Assembly: GCF_000144605.1 (NCBI RefSeq)
Contig: NC_014375.1
Coordinates: forward strand, 1,550,001-1,614,000
Source: Brevundimonas subvibrioides ATCC 15264
Lineage (GTDB): Bacteria; Pseudomonadota; Alphaproteobacteria; Caulobacterales; Caulobacteraceae
Direction: 5' to 3'
Length of the DNA: 64,000 bases
Shown here: positions 63,057 through 64,000 of the stretch, piece by piece
Numbering within the stretch: the stretch's first letter is position 1
Layout of the letters: every line of letters begins with the position of its first letter
Program-made: the position numbers and the translations under genes
Notes under the pieces: generated by a model
The model's input: the letters and a program-made list of their open reading frames with translations, nothing else
Database searches by the model: none
What the model was told of the DNA's origin: nothing

Positions 63057-64000
63057 TCAGCGCCGGTTTCGCAAGCGCTGGCCGACGGAGCCCGCTCGCT
63101 TGAAGGCCTGGACGTAGACCTTGGCCATCCCCTTGAGGGGGTCGGCTCCCAGCGCCGCGCGGCCCGCGAGGTGACGCAGGACGAACATATTGGCTTGTTT
63201 CTCGACCGCGGTCATCTGCGAGTCCCCCGCCGTCTCCGGCAGGATGTGATCCTCATGCAGATGGCGGTCCAGGTCGGCCTTGAGAGGCTGAAGTTCAGCA
63301 GGTGTGTTGCGGCCATAGAGCTGGGCGGCGAGGCCGGCGATCAGGTCGGCGATTTGAAGCGTCGGATTGTCATGCGACTGGCCGAACCGGATCGGCCCCG
63401 CGAGATTGAGCCTGGCGCTGACCACGCGGTTGCCGCCATGCAGAGGGAATTCCTCATCGCGACCGATGAAGCCGTCGAAGGTCGAGGCGATGCCCTGTAG
63501 CGGTTTGGAGTCGTCGCAAAGCACCTCGAGCTGCTGATGCTTGGGGCCGAAACCGTTGACGAGGAGCGACATCAGCGCGGTCGAAGTCAGGTCCAGCACC
63601 CATTTGGCGTACTCGGCGTCGTCCTTCAGGTGCTCGGTGCGCGCCTTGATCCGCTCGGCATAGCCCCGCGCGAACCGCAACACTTCGCCCAGGACCCGCG
63701 CATCCGCCGGCGCCTCTCCGGTCGCGGCGAAGACCGCGGGGGCGTCTGCGGGATCGAAACTGCGCATGAACGTCTCGAGCTGAAGGGCGAGGTCCTCGGC
63801 CGGTCCGCCGGCGGTCGCGATGCTTCGATAGACGGCTCCCGCGACCAGCCGATGAAGCCCGTGACGGTAAAAGAGCAGGCTGTTGTCCTCGAGCACAGGC
63901 TCCATGAGGTACTCGAACACCTTGCCCGCGAACGCCAGCCGCTTGTCCGCGACGAGGAAGCTGTAACGGCCCTCCATCCGGGCCAGCACGAGGCCCGCGA
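63057..64000 (-). CDS. DUF3800 domain protein (5' end beyond window)
   Basis: At least 314 codons are visible; the frame is open to the window edge and no start lies within reach of the family's usual N-terminal D-E-S motif, so the protein is truncated at 64000. Visible: LEVLCDDSKPLQ (the central acidic motif) and NPTLQIADLIAGLAAQLYG near the C-terminus, both hallmarks of DUF3800, a predicted RNase H-like fold. Such genes are common in genomic islands and sometimes close to defence genes. Function unknown. A GTG at 63989 is internal, since upstream codons continue as A-G-L. Confidence 0.7.
   Translation of the reverse strand, partial: AGLVLARMEGRYSFLVADKRLAFAGKVFEYLMEPVLEDNSLLFYRHGLHRLVAGAVYRSIATAGGPAEDLALQLETFMRSFDPADAPAVFAATGEAPADARVLGEVLRFARGYAERIKARTEHLKDDAEYAKWVLDLTSTALMSLLVNGFGPKHQQLEVLCDDSKPLQGIASTFDGFIGRDEEFPLHGGNRVVSARLNLAGPIRFGQSHDNPTLQIADLIAGLAAQLYGRNTPAELQPLKADLDRHLHEDHILPETAGDSQMTAVEKQANMFVLRHLAGRAALGADPLKGMAKVYVQAFKRAGSVGQRLRNRR

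Larger units (their letters stand above)
59574..64000. mobile_element. Left part of an integrative element inserted at the guaA 3' end
   Basis: Immediately downstream of guaA the content changes from housekeeping genes to a DUF4102-type integrase, a winged-helix protein, a family common on plasmids and islands, an AlpA-type regulator and a DUF3800 protein. The guaA 3' end is an established attachment site for tyrosine-recombinase islands, and here it is preserved, as expected when the attachment core restores the gene end. The right boundary and attR lie beyond the window, so size and cargo are unknown. Confidence 0.75.

Overview
The window is GC-rich, densely coded chromosomal DNA from an alphaproteobacterium. 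Alphaproteobacterial families (DUF1489, DUF3126, DUF2239, short metG, TorF-type porin), the repeat style and the tRNA-Tyr/tRNA-Gly/tuf cluster point to the Caulobacteraceae, most likely Brevundimonas; the genus is an inference. No rRNA, CRISPR array or insertion sequence is present.

Layout. 1-4.1 kb: end of a biotin-dependent acyl-CoA carboxylase subunit, DUF1489, a MATE exporter and a small membrane protein. 4.2-8.6 kb: metG, a fold-back repeat, a secreted protein, a TerC protein and rlmB. 8.7-21.9 kb: information-processing block (tRNA-Tyr, tRNA-Gly, tuf, rpoB, rpoC). A GNAT acyltransferase and a JmjC/cupin protein, plus repeats, lie between tuf and rpoB where many alphaproteobacteria keep secE-nusG-rplKAJL. 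22-26.4 kb: small accessory genes, including a NUDIX hydrolase and a VOC/membrane-protein pair divergent from a TetR regulator. 26.5-31.5 kb: rnr, divergent from a cystathionine beta-synthase/gamma-lyase pair (reverse transsulfuration). 31.6-35.6 kb: fasciclin, TorF porin, nitronate monooxygenase, queF, and a divergent GIY-YIG/DUF2239 pair over a double palindromic operator. 35.9-43.5 kb: rtcB, DUF817, methyltransferase, nitroreductase, NUDIX, cysE, DUF3126, an Ala/Lys/Pro-rich histone-like protein and prmA. 43.5-53.5 kb: Xaa-Pro aminopeptidase, aldo/keto reductase, DUF2147, ligA, M28 peptidase, a methyltransferase-like membrane protein, cyclophilin, rlmE and a tandem DUF2061 protein. 53.6-59.6 kb: guaB-MAPEG-rsmB-MTA/SAH nucleosidase-LprI-like-guaA, all on one strand with several start/stop overlaps.

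From 59.6 kb to the right edge the content changes to the left part of an integrative element inserted at the 3' end of guaA: a DUF4102-type tyrosine recombinase, a winged-helix protein, a small island-associated protein, an AlpA-like regulator and a DUF3800 protein that runs off the window. The far end of the element is not visible.

The least-explained items are the GIY-YIG/DUF2239 module with its TTTACCCGGGTAAA operators, the guaA island, two related fold-back elements of about 200 bp, the lysine/alanine-rich protein, and two 54-codon genes. One of these small genes sits behind a possible EcfG-type promoter. All calls come from reading the sequence; no database search was run.
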